From Candidatus Cetobacterium colombiensis (GTDB lineage: Bacteria; Fusobacteriota; Fusobacteriia; Fusobacteriales; Fusobacteriaceae), in assembly GCF_033962415.1 (NCBI RefSeq), contig NZ_JAVIKH010000002.1, forward strand, positions 1 through 64,000: a stretch of DNA of 64,000 nucleotides. The letters are read 5' to 3'. Each line of letters starts with the position of its first letter. Within the stretch, counting starts at the first letter, position 1. Below are positions 41,101 to 48,636 of this stretch, piece by piece. The notes under the pieces are model-generated. The model worked only from the letters and a program-made list of their open reading frames with translations. It was not told the origin of the DNA and did not search any database. A program made the translations under genes and the position numbers.

Positions 41101-41412
41101 CTATAATTTTATAATGTAAAACTTTACTCCATTTATTACAATACTATCCTCTTTTTTCTTATGTATCTTATCAAACTTACTGTGAGTGTATCTTCTAACT
41201 AATTTAGCTGGATAATCTCTTGCAGTTTTCATTCCTATAAGTTCTATTGTACTTAGTAGCTCTACTCTGTCACTTGATACTAAATAGTCATCTATTCCAT
41301 GTGAAAATAAAACTCCCTTATAATAACCATCTGGTTTTATCATTTTAAAATTGAAATTCTTTCCTGTTTGTTTTACTAAGTACTGCCCTAAAGCAGATAT
41401 TTTTTCTTTCAT
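41101..41412 (-). CDS. Conserved-looking small cytoplasmic protein, unknown
   Basis: 103 aa, basic, no signal or membrane helix. Text such as FKMIKPDGYYKGVLFSHGIDDYLVSSDRVELLSTIELIG and RYTHSKFDKIHKKKEDSIVINGVKFYIIKL suggests a small alpha/beta fold, but I cannot assign it. It follows the cupredoxin gene by 16 bases with an AGAGGTAAG ribosome site and may share its message. Confidence 0.6.
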   Translation of the reverse strand: MKEKISALGQYLVKQTGKNFNFKMIKPDGYYKGVLFSHGIDDYLVSSDRVELLSTIELIGMKTARDYPAKLVRRYTHSKFDKIHKKKEDSIVINGVKFYIIKL

Positions 41413-41428
41413 TACTTACCTCTTTCAT

Positions 41429-41755
41429 TTATTCTACTTTTATTTTAAGATGCATATCTCTATGACCTGAACCACATCTTACTGTACATTTTGCTTCATA
41501 TTCTCCAACTTTAGTCGGTGTTATTTCAACTGATTCTGGCTTTCCTGGAGATGCTTCTAAATTAAATTTTAATTCCTTTGATCCCAATCCATGATCTCCA
41601 TCTTTACTAACTAATGTCAATTTAACAGTCTCATCTTTTTTTAACACAATCTCTTTAGGTTCATATCCCCAATCGTATGATGTTATTTCAATATCTTTTG
41701 CCAATAATGATGTTGATAAAAGTGCACATAAACTTAAAAATTTAAAAATTTTCAT
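41429..41755 (-). CDS. Periplasmic cupredoxin with CuA-like ligand motif
   Basis: 108 aa with a signal peptide (MKIFKFLSLCALLSTSLLA). The mature ~89 residues form a cupredoxin barrel: IEITSYDWGYEPKEIVLKKDE, SKDGDHGLGSKELKF with the first His, and CTVRCGSGHRDMHL, which fits C-x3-C-G-x2-H-x2-M, the ligand set of the binuclear CuA centre of cytochrome oxidase subunit II and nitrous-oxide reductase. No oxidase or reductase gene is nearby. It may be a copper chaperone, an electron carrier or a copper-buffering protein of an anaerobe. The copper set is seen; the role is open. Confidence 0.75.
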   Translation of the reverse strand: MKIFKFLSLCALLSTSLLAKDIEITSYDWGYEPKEIVLKKDETVKLTLVSKDGDHGLGSKELKFNLEASPGKPESVEITPTKVGEYEAKCTVRCGSGHRDMHLKIKVE

Positions 41756-41796
41756 AACTACCTCCTAAATTAAAATAACTTAAAAGGTAATACCGC

Positions 41797-41985
41797 CTAT
41801 AACTCTCTTTTCATTTTTTCACAGAACTTTTTTGTTTTTAAAGAGCACTCATTAACTTCTAGCTCTATCTTTTTTATACCTTCATCCTCTTCATTTAAGT
41901 GAGTTAGTAAAAAATAACCTAATCCTCTATTTTGATATTTTGGACAAATAAACATCTTCTCAACTTTAAAAGTTCCTTTTTCTTT
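41797..41985 (-). pseudogene. 3' remnant of a GNAT acetyltransferase gene
   Basis: An open stretch with no start codon encodes EKMFICPKYQNRGLGYFLL, the acetyl-CoA-binding R/Q-x-x-G-x-G/A motif, then ELEVNECSLKTKKFCEKM and a stop. It is the C-terminal half of an RimI-like acetyltransferase. Its 5' edge runs into the 3' end of the GGDEF/EAL gene in another frame, so a deletion has fused the two. It lacks a start and half the fold, so it is not functional. Confidence 0.75.
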
Positions 41986-44764
41986 TTCTGTTAAAAAAAT
42001 TGCTCCTTATATCTCTTTCAGGTTTTCCAAAATAATAACCTTGTCCATAACTTACTCCAATGTCAGTTAAAAATTCAAATTGATTCCTCGTTTCTATTCC
42101 TTCAGCTATAACCTTAAATTTTAAACTCTTTATCATATTAGTTAGTCCTATGTAAATATTTTTTCCTGACTCTAAATCATCATTCATACTACAAATCAAT
42201 GATTTATCGAATTTTATTATATCCACTGGAAGAGTTGTTAAAAGTCCTACTGTTGAGTACCCTGCAGTAAAATCATCTATTGAAAGATAAATTCCTCTTT
42301 CTTTTAATATATTTAATTTCTTAATTACATCATCTGGATTTTTTAAAAAAGTACTCTCTGTTATTTCAATTTCAATATTTTTTCCATCTACTGAATATCT
42401 ATCTAAAAGATTTAAAATATACTCAACTATATCATCTCTTTTAAATGTTTCTACTGAAATATTAAATGAAATTCTAAAATTTTTCTCAACTTTTTTATTT
42501 TCAAGAAGTTCTTTTACCTTTTTTATAGATTCTTCTGCAATTTTATAATCAATTTTATAAATAAGACCCAACTCTTCTGCCACAGGAATAAACTCTAATG
42601 GTGAAATATCTCCTAATTCTTGATTTTTCCATCTAGCTAGTGCTTCTACACCCATTCTTTTTTTAGTCTTTAAATCATACTTTCCTTGAAAAACAGGATA
42701 AAAATCTTCTGTCTTAAAGTTTTTCAAAAGATGTTCTATTGTTTTTTTTCTTTGATTTTTAACTATAAAACTTCGTGTAGCTTCTTCATACCAACCTTTT
42801 TTTTCTTTTTTAGATTTATACATAGCCATATCTGCATATTTAAATGCTCTTCTCATTGAAGCACTATCTGTTTTATAATAATATCCTAAACTAAATGATA
42901 TCTTATACTTTTCCATTAATTCTGATTTTTTAAATAATCTTTCTAGTTTCATCAATTTTAATTCTACATTCGTCTTATAACATGAAAATATATAAAATTC
43001 ATCCCCTGATATTCTAAATACATAATCACTTTTAAATACTTCTTTTAAATATCTTCCAGTTTCAATAAGGATTTCATCTCCATAATCATGTCCATAGCTA
43101 TCATTAACATTTTTAAAATTATTTAAATCTAAAAGTATTGCACAACCTTCAAGTTTGTCATTATTTTTACAAAACTCATTATAAACTCTTCGGCTATAAA
43201 GTCCTGTTAATTCATCTTGTAAAAGTTCTTCATTTTTCTTTTTCTGTTTTAAACTTTTTAGAGCCTGGTAACCTGATAAAAAAAGTAAAATTAAACAACT
43301 TGAAGCAATTAAGCTTATTAAACTTTTATGTTTTTCTTGTTCTAGTAAAAGTTCTTTTCTCATATTTAAATCAGAAATTTTCATAAATTCATTTAAATTA
43401 ACCATTCCTAAAATAGCTTTATCTAAAATGTTTCTTAAAAGTACATCGTCTTTATTTAAACCTAAATTTACAGGAACATTTTCAAAGATATCTATATCGT
43501 ATCTTTTTTTATCATAAACATCTGAGTTTAAAGACAATATTGTTGTGAGCTTATTATTTTTTAAATCTGCTATCATATTATTTTTATTTATATAAGTTCT
43601 TATATTTTTTCGTAAAAAATGTTCTTTCGCCAAACTTTCTTCTATACTATTTCTAATAACTCCCACTTTTTTAACTTTTGATGAATTTTTTAAATTTTCA
43701 ATTTGAAAAACATTTATATCATATATTTTTTTTGTAAATATAAAGTCTTTTTCTCTTTCAGCAGTTTTAGAAAGAGTTAAGACATCAATTTCTTTGTTTT
43801 TAAATTTTTCAAAAAGTTCCGACCATTCTCTTTTTCCTAATTGCTCTTCCTCTATCACCTTAATGTCTATTTTTTTCAGTAGACAATTTAATAAGCTTGG
43901 AATTAAGCCATGGAATTTGTTATCTTTAAAGGAAAAATTACTCATTTTTTCTATATCTGCATAGCCAATCTTAATTCTTGGTTGAGATTTTAAATATTCT
44001 TTCTCCTCTTCTGTTAAAGAGTTGTAAAATTTTTCTTTAAAAAAATTATTTCTTCTCTTTTTCAGCCACTCTTCAATTTCATTATTGTATTTTTCATCAA
44101 GAGCATTATTTATTATAGTTTTTAGATTTCTATACTCTTGTTTTAATCCAATTGAAGGATCTGGTAGCCTTCCCACATTTATTTTATTAACTTCTTCCAA
44201 AGTATTCACATTTGTATCTGCAAAATATGGATACTTTTTTAAATCTACATCATCAACTTCTTTTATTTCAATATCTAAATCATTTCTTTTCTTAAAACGT
44301 TCTAAAAAGTTTTTATCTATACTATCTCTTGTAACACTAACTTTTAAACCTTTTAAATCATATGGGTCATTTAAAGTTCTTTTTTTAGATACAACAACTA
44401 AATTTTCCTCTAATAATTTATTTGAAAATATTGCAAAACTCTCACGTTCATTTGTTTTAGTTAAAAAACTGACCATATCTATTTTCCCATTTTCAAATTC
44501 CTCATAAATCTTTTCCCAGCCTTCTCTTTTTTCCTCTATGTTTAATCCTAAGTAACTTATTAACATATCTTCTATTATATCATTTAAAGATTTCCCATCT
44601 ATCTTTTCATTTGCAAAATAATCTTTTCTTACTCCTAAAGTTAATTTTTTTTGCCTTATTTTATTAAGATATTCTCGTTCTCCCTTACTTCTAGGAACGT
44701 ACTGATCCATAGAACTTAAAAAAGTAAAACACAAAAAGAAGACTATTAGTATTCTTTTAATCAT
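41966..44764 (-). CDS. Dual periplasmic-sensor GGDEF/EAL protein (c-di-GMP phosphodiesterase)
   Basis: 932 aa. Signal peptide/helix at 1-18, then two PBPb-type solute-binding domains (~25-245 and ~260-470; LTLGVRKDYFANEK and RIKIGYADIEKMSNFSF start them), a membrane helix near 483-500, a GGDEF domain with VFRISGDEFYIF (~586; SGDEF, so degenerate at the first Gly), and an EAL domain. The EAL catalytic set is complete: GVEALARW (~706), FNIS, EITES, SIDDFTAGYS, DIIKFDKS, VIAEGIE and GYYFGKP. It should hydrolyse c-di-GMP in response to an extracellular ligand. It lies in the same window as two c-di-GMP riboswitches. The last ten residues (FFNRKRKRNF) overlap the GNAT remnant and may be altered. 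Confidence 0.88.
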   Translation of the reverse strand: MIKRILIVFFLCFTFLSSMDQYVPRSKGEREYLNKIRQKKLTLGVRKDYFANEKIDGKSLNDIIEDMLISYLGLNIEEKREGWEKIYEEFENGKIDMVSFLTKTNERESFAIFSNKLLEENLVVVSKKRTLNDPYDLKGLKVSVTRDSIDKNFLERFKKRNDLDIEIKEVDDVDLKKYPYFADTNVNTLEEVNKINVGRLPDPSIGLKQEYRNLKTIINNALDEKYNNEIEEWLKKRRNNFFKEKFYNSLTEEEKEYLKSQPRIKIGYADIEKMSNFSFKDNKFHGLIPSLLNCLLKKIDIKVIEEEQLGKREWSELFEKFKNKEIDVLTLSKTAEREKDFIFTKKIYDINVFQIENLKNSSKVKKVGVIRNSIEESLAKEHFLRKNIRTYINKNNMIADLKNNKLTTILSLNSDVYDKKRYDIDIFENVPVNLGLNKDDVLLRNILDKAILGMVNLNEFMKISDLNMRKELLLEQEKHKSLISLIASSCLILLFLSGYQALKSLKQKKKNEELLQDELTGLYSRRVYNEFCKNNDKLEGCAILLDLNNFKNVNDSYGHDYGDEILIETGRYLKEVFKSDYVFRISGDEFYIFSCYKTNVELKLMKLERLFKKSELMEKYKISFSLGYYYKTDSASMRRAFKYADMAMYKSKKEKKGWYEEATRSFIVKNQRKKTIEHLLKNFKTEDFYPVFQGKYDLKTKKRMGVEALARWKNQELGDISPLEFIPVAEELGLIYKIDYKIAEESIKKVKELLENKKVEKNFRISFNISVETFKRDDIVEYILNLLDRYSVDGKNIEIEITESTFLKNPDDVIKKLNILKERGIYLSIDDFTAGYSTVGLLTTLPVDIIKFDKSLICSMNDDLESGKNIYIGLTNMIKSLKFKVIAEGIETRNQFEFLTDIGVSYGQGYYFGKPERDIRSNFFNRKRKRNF

Positions 44765-44778
44765 TAATCCCCCTCACT

Positions 44779-45081
44779 TTAAAGCTTTTTCAAAAATTTT
44801 TCTAACTCCTTTTCTATTTCTAAAATAGAAAAAAATCTTATTTTTTTTAAAATCTCCATTCCATCATAGTAAACAATTAAAACTGGAGTTACAAAGACCA
44901 TAAACTCTCCCGTCACTTCAGGATTCTTTTTTATATCAATTGGAAAAAATTTTGAATTTTCAAACTTTTTAGAAAGCTCCTCTAACCTAGGGAGCATACT
45001 ACCATCTACTCAACATTTCTTCTGACTATCATAGATGTATATAAATCCAAATTTTTCATATTTAAAAATTTCATAATTCAT
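44779..45081 (-). CDS. Thioredoxin-fold protein with in-frame UGA, candidate selenoprotein
   Basis: 100 codons from the ATG at 45081 (GGGAG ribosome site 8 bases upstream) to the stop at 44779. Codon 24 is TGA (45012-45010), directly after a Cys, giving FIYIYDSQKKC-U-VDGSMLPRLEE. The rest is a thioredoxin fold: FENSKFFPIDIKKNPEVTG, then the cis-Pro region FVTPVLIVYYDGMEIL. Related thioredoxins have CxVC at this point; here the second Cys is Asp and the residue after the first Cys is the UGA. A hairpin with a GGU loop follows at bacterial SECIS distance. The only downstream ATG (44997) has no ribosome site. A plain nonsense mutation is the alternative. Confidence 0.6.
44976..44995 (-). promoter_or_regulatory. 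bSECIS-like hairpin
   Basis: Minus strand GCTCC-CTA pairs with TAG-(A)-GGAGC: eight base pairs, one bulged A, and a GGT apical loop. The loop begins 22 bases after the UGA, within the range known for bacterial SECIS elements, and loops with GG/GU are the SelB-binding signature. Confidence 0.55.
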
Positions 45082-45139
45082 ATTAGTTTCTCCCTTCAAA
45101 TTTTAGTTTCCTTTAAATTATATCTCGAATTCTGTTTTT

Positions 45140-45260
45140 TTTCTGTGAACTACCACTGCCCTAAATAGAGGGCAGGGCTTCGTGGGAAGTACAGAACCAA
45201 TGTTCCGAATATTAATCACGCTCTACGGGTAGTTCCTACCCTGATATATATATTAATAGG
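45140..45260 (-). ncRNA. Probable omega/reRNA at the tnpB 3' end
   Basis: The ~110 bases after the tnpB stop are structured and more GC-rich than the surroundings, with paired GTAGGAACTACCCGTAG and GGTTCTGTACTTCCCAC segments and the right-end hairpin. TnpB guides are made from this position, with the guide lying past the element's right end. Predicted from family knowledge only. Confidence 0.45.
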
Positions 45261-46368
45261 CTAGTAAACTTCTACCAACCTCACGAATATTTATACTTGC
45301 GTTTAAATCTCTATCTATCTCTGAGTTACATTCATCACATTTGTAAACTCTTGTAGACAGTGACAACTCAGTTTTTATAGCACCACAAAACGAACAAGTT
45401 TTTGATGATGGAAACCACTTGTCAATTTTAATTACTTGTTTTCCTAAAAACATTGATTTGTATTGAAGCATAGTCGCAAACATTCCCCACCCGTTATCAG
45501 AGACAGATTTACCAAAGTTTAGTGCTCCACTCATACCTTTCATATTGAGATCTTCAATGATGATTGCGTTATACTTAGTTACAAGTTCATTTGATAATTT
45601 GTGTAAAAAATCTTTTCTACTGTTTTTGATTGTTTGGTGGATTTTAGCCACTTTTAATTTAGCCTTATTCCAATTTTGGGAAAACTTAATTTTTCTTGAT
45701 AATTCTCTTTGAGCTTTAGCTAATTTAGTTTCTAACTTTCTAAAAAATCTAGGATAGTCAGCTCTTTGGTTTTCAGAGCTAACAAATAATTCTGACATAG
45801 AAAAATCAAGCCCAACAATATTATTATCGCTTGGAGCTTCTTTAATATCCTTTTCAAACTCAGTTAGTAAAGAAACGTAGTAAGCACCATTAGGCTCTTG
45901 GCTAATAGTAGCTGATTTAATTACATAATTTTGAGGTATCTGTCTATGAAGCTTAATTCTAACTAAACCTAGCTTTGGGAGTTTTAAATAACTACCTTCA
46001 ACTCTAATATTATTACTTGTAGATACTGTATTATATGATTTTCTATTCGACCTTTTAGATTTGAACTTAGGAAAACTGGTTCTCTTTTGAAAGAAATTCT
46101 TATATGCAGTTTCTAAATTTTTAAGTGCTTGTTGTAACGCTATTGAATCAACCTCTTTTAAGAATGGTAATTCATTTTTAAGTAGAGGGAGTTCTTTAGC
46201 TTGAGTATTGTAAGTTACAGATTTTTTTTCTGTCTCATACAATTCTTTTCTCTGAGCTAAGAATCTATTATATACAAGTCTAACACAACCAAAAGTTGCA
46301 TTAATCGTATTCACTTGAATTTCATTAGGATAGATTCTATATTTAAAAGCTAAGTTATATGTCTTCAT
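45253..46368 (-). CDS. tnpB: RNA-guided nuclease TnpB
   Basis: 371 aa. The N-terminal region is typical (YRIYPNEIQVNTINATFGCVRLVYN). The split RuvC triad is intact: Asp in NNIVGLDFSMS (~189), Glu in IIIEDLNMKGM (~270) and Asp in EIDRDLNASINI (~353). The zinc finger CSFCG...CDEC is present (~325-345). Length is normal for TnpB (about 370-400). It should be an active omega-RNA-guided DNA nuclease that helps the element persist. Confidence 0.92.
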   Translation of the reverse strand: MKTYNLAFKYRIYPNEIQVNTINATFGCVRLVYNRFLAQRKELYETEKKSVTYNTQAKELPLLKNELPFLKEVDSIALQQALKNLETAYKNFFQKRTSFPKFKSKRSNRKSYNTVSTSNNIRVEGSYLKLPKLGLVRIKLHRQIPQNYVIKSATISQEPNGAYYVSLLTEFEKDIKEAPSDNNIVGLDFSMSELFVSSENQRADYPRFFRKLETKLAKAQRELSRKIKFSQNWNKAKLKVAKIHQTIKNSRKDFLHKLSNELVTKYNAIIIEDLNMKGMSGALNFGKSVSDNGWGMFATMLQYKSMFLGKQVIKIDKWFPSSKTCSFCGAIKTELSLSTRVYKCDECNSEIDRDLNASINIREVGRSLLAY

Positions 46369-46494
46369 AGTTTTTCACCTCCGTTTTTTAAATTTTATTA
46401 CTATTATAGTATACCATAATTTCTAAATATTTTAATCTAAAAAACCAAAAAGATTGCCCTCATCTAATAGAGGAAGAGGTTTTTTCGGGGCGTT

Positions 46495-46523
46495 TTGATA
46501 AAACTCTTTTAATGTGTTATAAT
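46495..46523 (+). promoter_or_regulatory. Promoter for the redox/ankyrin pair
   Basis: TTGATA (46495-46500), a 17-base spacer, TATAAT (46518-46523), with GGAGG about 20 bases further on before the ATG at 46556. The -35 lies at the edge of the IS605-type element. Confidence 0.75.
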
Positions 46524-46555
46524 TTTTTTAATAACATGTATTGGAGGTAAATATT

Positions 46556-46828
46556 ATGAAAAAGACACTATTTTTATTGCCTAACTGTGATGAATCTATC
46601 AAAGCTAAAGCCCTTTTTGAAAATAGAAATGATTTAACTATTTTTTATTTAAATGAAGCTAGCGAAGAAGCTAAAAAACTCCATGTTACTTCTGCTCCAA
46701 CTTTAGTTACTGAAGATTGGGAAAGTATCTCTAGATTTGTTGGTTTAGAAAAAATAAAAGAATATTTAAGTAGTGAAACAACACCTAAATATGCTTGTGC
46801 TTGTTCAGATGTAGATTATTTAAAATAA
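46556..46828 (+). CDS. Small thioredoxin/glutaredoxin-like protein
   Basis: 90 aa from the ATG at 46556, preferred for its GGAGG ribosome site. The fold is suggested by TLFLLPNCDESIKAKALFENR, with a single Cys at the glutaredoxin position, then VTSAPTLVTEDWESISRFVGLEKIKEYL with the cis-Pro SAPTL. The tail CACSDVD adds two cysteines. The usual CxxC is replaced by C-x-x-S (NCDES), so a monothiol mechanism or metal binding is likely. It lies 10 bases before the ankyrin gene. Confidence 0.65.
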   Translation: MKKTLFLLPNCDESIKAKALFENRNDLTIFYLNEASEEAKKLHVTSAPTLVTEDWESISRFVGLEKIKEYLSSETTPKYACACSDVDYLK

Positions 46829-46838
46829 GGGGAGAGAA

Positions 46839-47222
46839 ATGATTGAGTTTAAAAATGCATTAAAAAGTGAAGATTTAGAAAAATTAAAAATTAAATTAAA
46901 CGATGGAATTGATGTAAATGATAGAAGTGGAGAATATAGGTATCCTATTCATAAGGCAGTTTTACTTAAAAATTTAGATATTGTTAATCTTTTTTTAGAG
47001 TATAATGCTAACATTGATATTCAAGAACCTCTTCAAGGAAATACACCTATAAATCTTGCTATTTTTAACAAAGATTTAAATATGGTAACTTTTCTAAAAA
47101 ATCATGGGGCTAATTTAGAAATAAAAAATAGCTGGGGTATGAACTCTTTAGACTATGCTTTATATTTAAAAAATAATATGAATTTTGATGATCTTGATAA
47201 TATCATTGAAATCTTAAAATAA
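46839..47222 (+). CDS. Ankyrin-repeat protein
   Basis: 127 aa with about three ankyrin repeats: YRYPIHKAVLLKNLDIVNLFLEYNANI, GNTPINLAIFNKDLNMVTFLKNHGANL and WGMNSLDYALYLKNN. There is no signal peptide, so it is cytoplasmic. Ankyrin repeats mediate protein binding; the partner may be the co-transcribed redox protein. A strong terminator follows. Confidence 0.85.
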   Translation: MIEFKNALKSEDLEKLKIKLNDGIDVNDRSGEYRYPIHKAVLLKNLDIVNLFLEYNANIDIQEPLQGNTPINLAIFNKDLNMVTFLKNHGANLEIKNSWGMNSLDYALYLKNNMNFDDLDNIIEILK

Positions 47223-47223
47223 G

Positions 47224-47252
47224 AAAGGAACACCACAAAGGTGTTCCTTTTC
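47224..47252. terminator. Bidirectional terminator
   Basis: AAAGGAACACC pairs with GGTGTTCCTTT around a five-base loop, with T runs usable in both directions. It separates the ankyrin gene (plus) from amt (minus) and reaches within a few bases of both stops. Confidence 0.88.
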
Positions 47253-47254
47253 AT

Positions 47255-48463
47255 TTATTCATCACTATATGTTTCACTAAATAAACTTTCATCTAATCCT
47301 TTTTCTATCTGTTCTTTTGTTACTCTTATATTTGATGTTTTATCTAAGAATTTCATTATTAAATATGAAACTACCACAGAATAAACAGCTACTAAACTTG
47401 CACCAAATAGTTGAATCCATAGTTGATTAGATCCTGCTGATACGCCATTTACCATTCCATTAGCTAAAAGTCCTATCATTACAGTTCCTATAAATCCTCC
47501 TACTCCATGAACACCCCATACATCTAAAACATCATCCCATTTTAATGCTCTTGGAATTTTAATTGCATAGAAACATACAATTCCAGCTACGGCTCCTATT
47601 AATACTGCTGATGGTGGTGTTACATATCCTGATGCTGGTGTTATTGTTGCAAGCCCTGCAACTGCACCAATTAATGGATCTAAAAATGAAAATCTTTTCT
47701 TCTCTATGTATGACATTATTCCCCATACAATCATTCCTGCAGCTCCTGCTACTCCAGTATTTGTAAATACAATTGCTGTAGTTCCCGCTGCTGCTAGAGT
47801 TCCACCTGCGTTAAATCCAAACCAACCAAACATTAAAATTCCAGCTCCTACTGCTACAAGTCCCATATTAAATGGTCCTTTATTAGTTAATACTTTTCTT
47901 CTTCCTAAAACAAGTAGTGCTCCTAATCCTGAAAATGCAGCTGAAACATGGATAACTGTTCCTCCTGCAAAATCAACAAATCCCATTGCTCCTAAAAAAC
48001 CTTTTCCCCAAATCCAGTGAGCTACAGGGAAATAAACTAAAATCATCCAAATTATTAAATATTTTATCCAAGCTCCAATTGTTATTCTATTAACTATTGT
48101 TCCTGTCATTAGTGGTAAAGTTATTATAGCAAACATTAGTTGATACATAAAGAACATTAAAAACGGAATTGTTAATCCATATTTAGTATTTACTTGAAAA
48201 ATTACATCTTTAAAATTCATAAACTGGAATGGATCACCTATAACTCCACCTATTGTATCTCCAAATACTAAACTAAACCCTCCAAATATCCACATCAAAG
48301 TCACTACTCCAATTGATATAAATATCTGTAACATCAATGTTAATGCATGCTTTTTCTCAACTAACCCTCCATAAAAAAAAGCTAATCCAGGTGTCATAAA
48401 AAACACTAACACTGTAGCTACAACCATAAAGGCTACGTTACCATGTACTACTCCTTCAAACAT
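47255..48463 (-). CDS. amt: Ammonium transporter Amt
   Basis: 402 aa with eleven membrane helices. Family motifs: FFMTPGLAFFYGGLVEKKHALTL at the N-terminus, VYFPVAHWIWGKGFLGAMGFVDFAGGTVIHVSAAFSGL (Amt signature, ~140-178), GWFGFNAGGTLAAAG, and VWGVHGVGGFIGTVMIGLLANG with the second pore His. It conducts ammonia/ammonium across the inner membrane. No glnK lies beside it. Its neighbours are nickel uptake and urease, so it may recover or release ammonia produced by urea hydrolysis. Confidence 0.95.
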   Translation of the reverse strand: MFEGVVHGNVAFMVVATVLVFFMTPGLAFFYGGLVEKKHALTLMLQIFISIGVVTLMWIFGGFSLVFGDTIGGVIGDPFQFMNFKDVIFQVNTKYGLTIPFLMFFMYQLMFAIITLPLMTGTIVNRITIGAWIKYLIIWMILVYFPVAHWIWGKGFLGAMGFVDFAGGTVIHVSAAFSGLGALLVLGRRKVLTNKGPFNMGLVAVGAGILMFGWFGFNAGGTLAAAGTTAIVFTNTGVAGAAGMIVWGIMSYIEKKRFSFLDPLIGAVAGLATITPASGYVTPPSAVLIGAVAGIVCFYAIKIPRALKWDDVLDVWGVHGVGGFIGTVMIGLLANGMVNGVSAGSNQLWIQLFGASLVAVYSVVVSYLIMKFLDKTSNIRVTKEQIEKGLDESLFSETYSDE

Positions 48464-48636
48464 ATTTAACCCTCCTTATCATAGATTATTTTATTTAATA
48501 TTCTTTCTATATTATTAAATTCCTCTTATTTTATTTTTTTATAATTTTTATAAAGGATTTTTAGAAAGTATTTTGTATACTTCGTATGAAATTTAACTAT
48601 TTTGCAAAAATATTTTATTTGGGGAGGTTTAATATC
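48464..48636 (+). promoter_or_regulatory. Control region between amt and nikA with imperfect palindrome
   Basis: Divergent intergenic region. At 48573-48593 TTGTATAC-TTC-GTATGAAA forms an imperfect inverted repeat overlapping a TATACT -10-like box (48576-48581) without a good -35. That arrangement suits a metal-dependent regulator. ATTTTGTATA (48570-48579) recurs upstream of ureI at 59284-59293 on the other strand. The remainder is AT-rich with no clear signal. Confidence 0.4.

Larger units (their letters stand above)
45130..46490 (-). mobile_element. IS200/IS605-family element carrying only tnpB
   Basis: No tnpA is present, so this is an IS1341-type, probably non-autonomous unit. Subterminal hairpins are visible: GCCCTctatttAGGGC near 45160-45175 at the 3' side and CCCTCATCTAATAGAGGAAG near 46458-46480 at the 5' side; both contain CCTCTATT-like loops as in IS605 ends. 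Exact ends are uncertain by some tens of bases. Confidence 0.7.

Noticed and set aside
44779-44997. A 72-aa thioredoxin-like protein starting at the ATG at 44997
   Set aside because: There is no ribosome site before that ATG, and it would lack the first strand and active site. Reading through the UGA from 45081 gives a complete fold.
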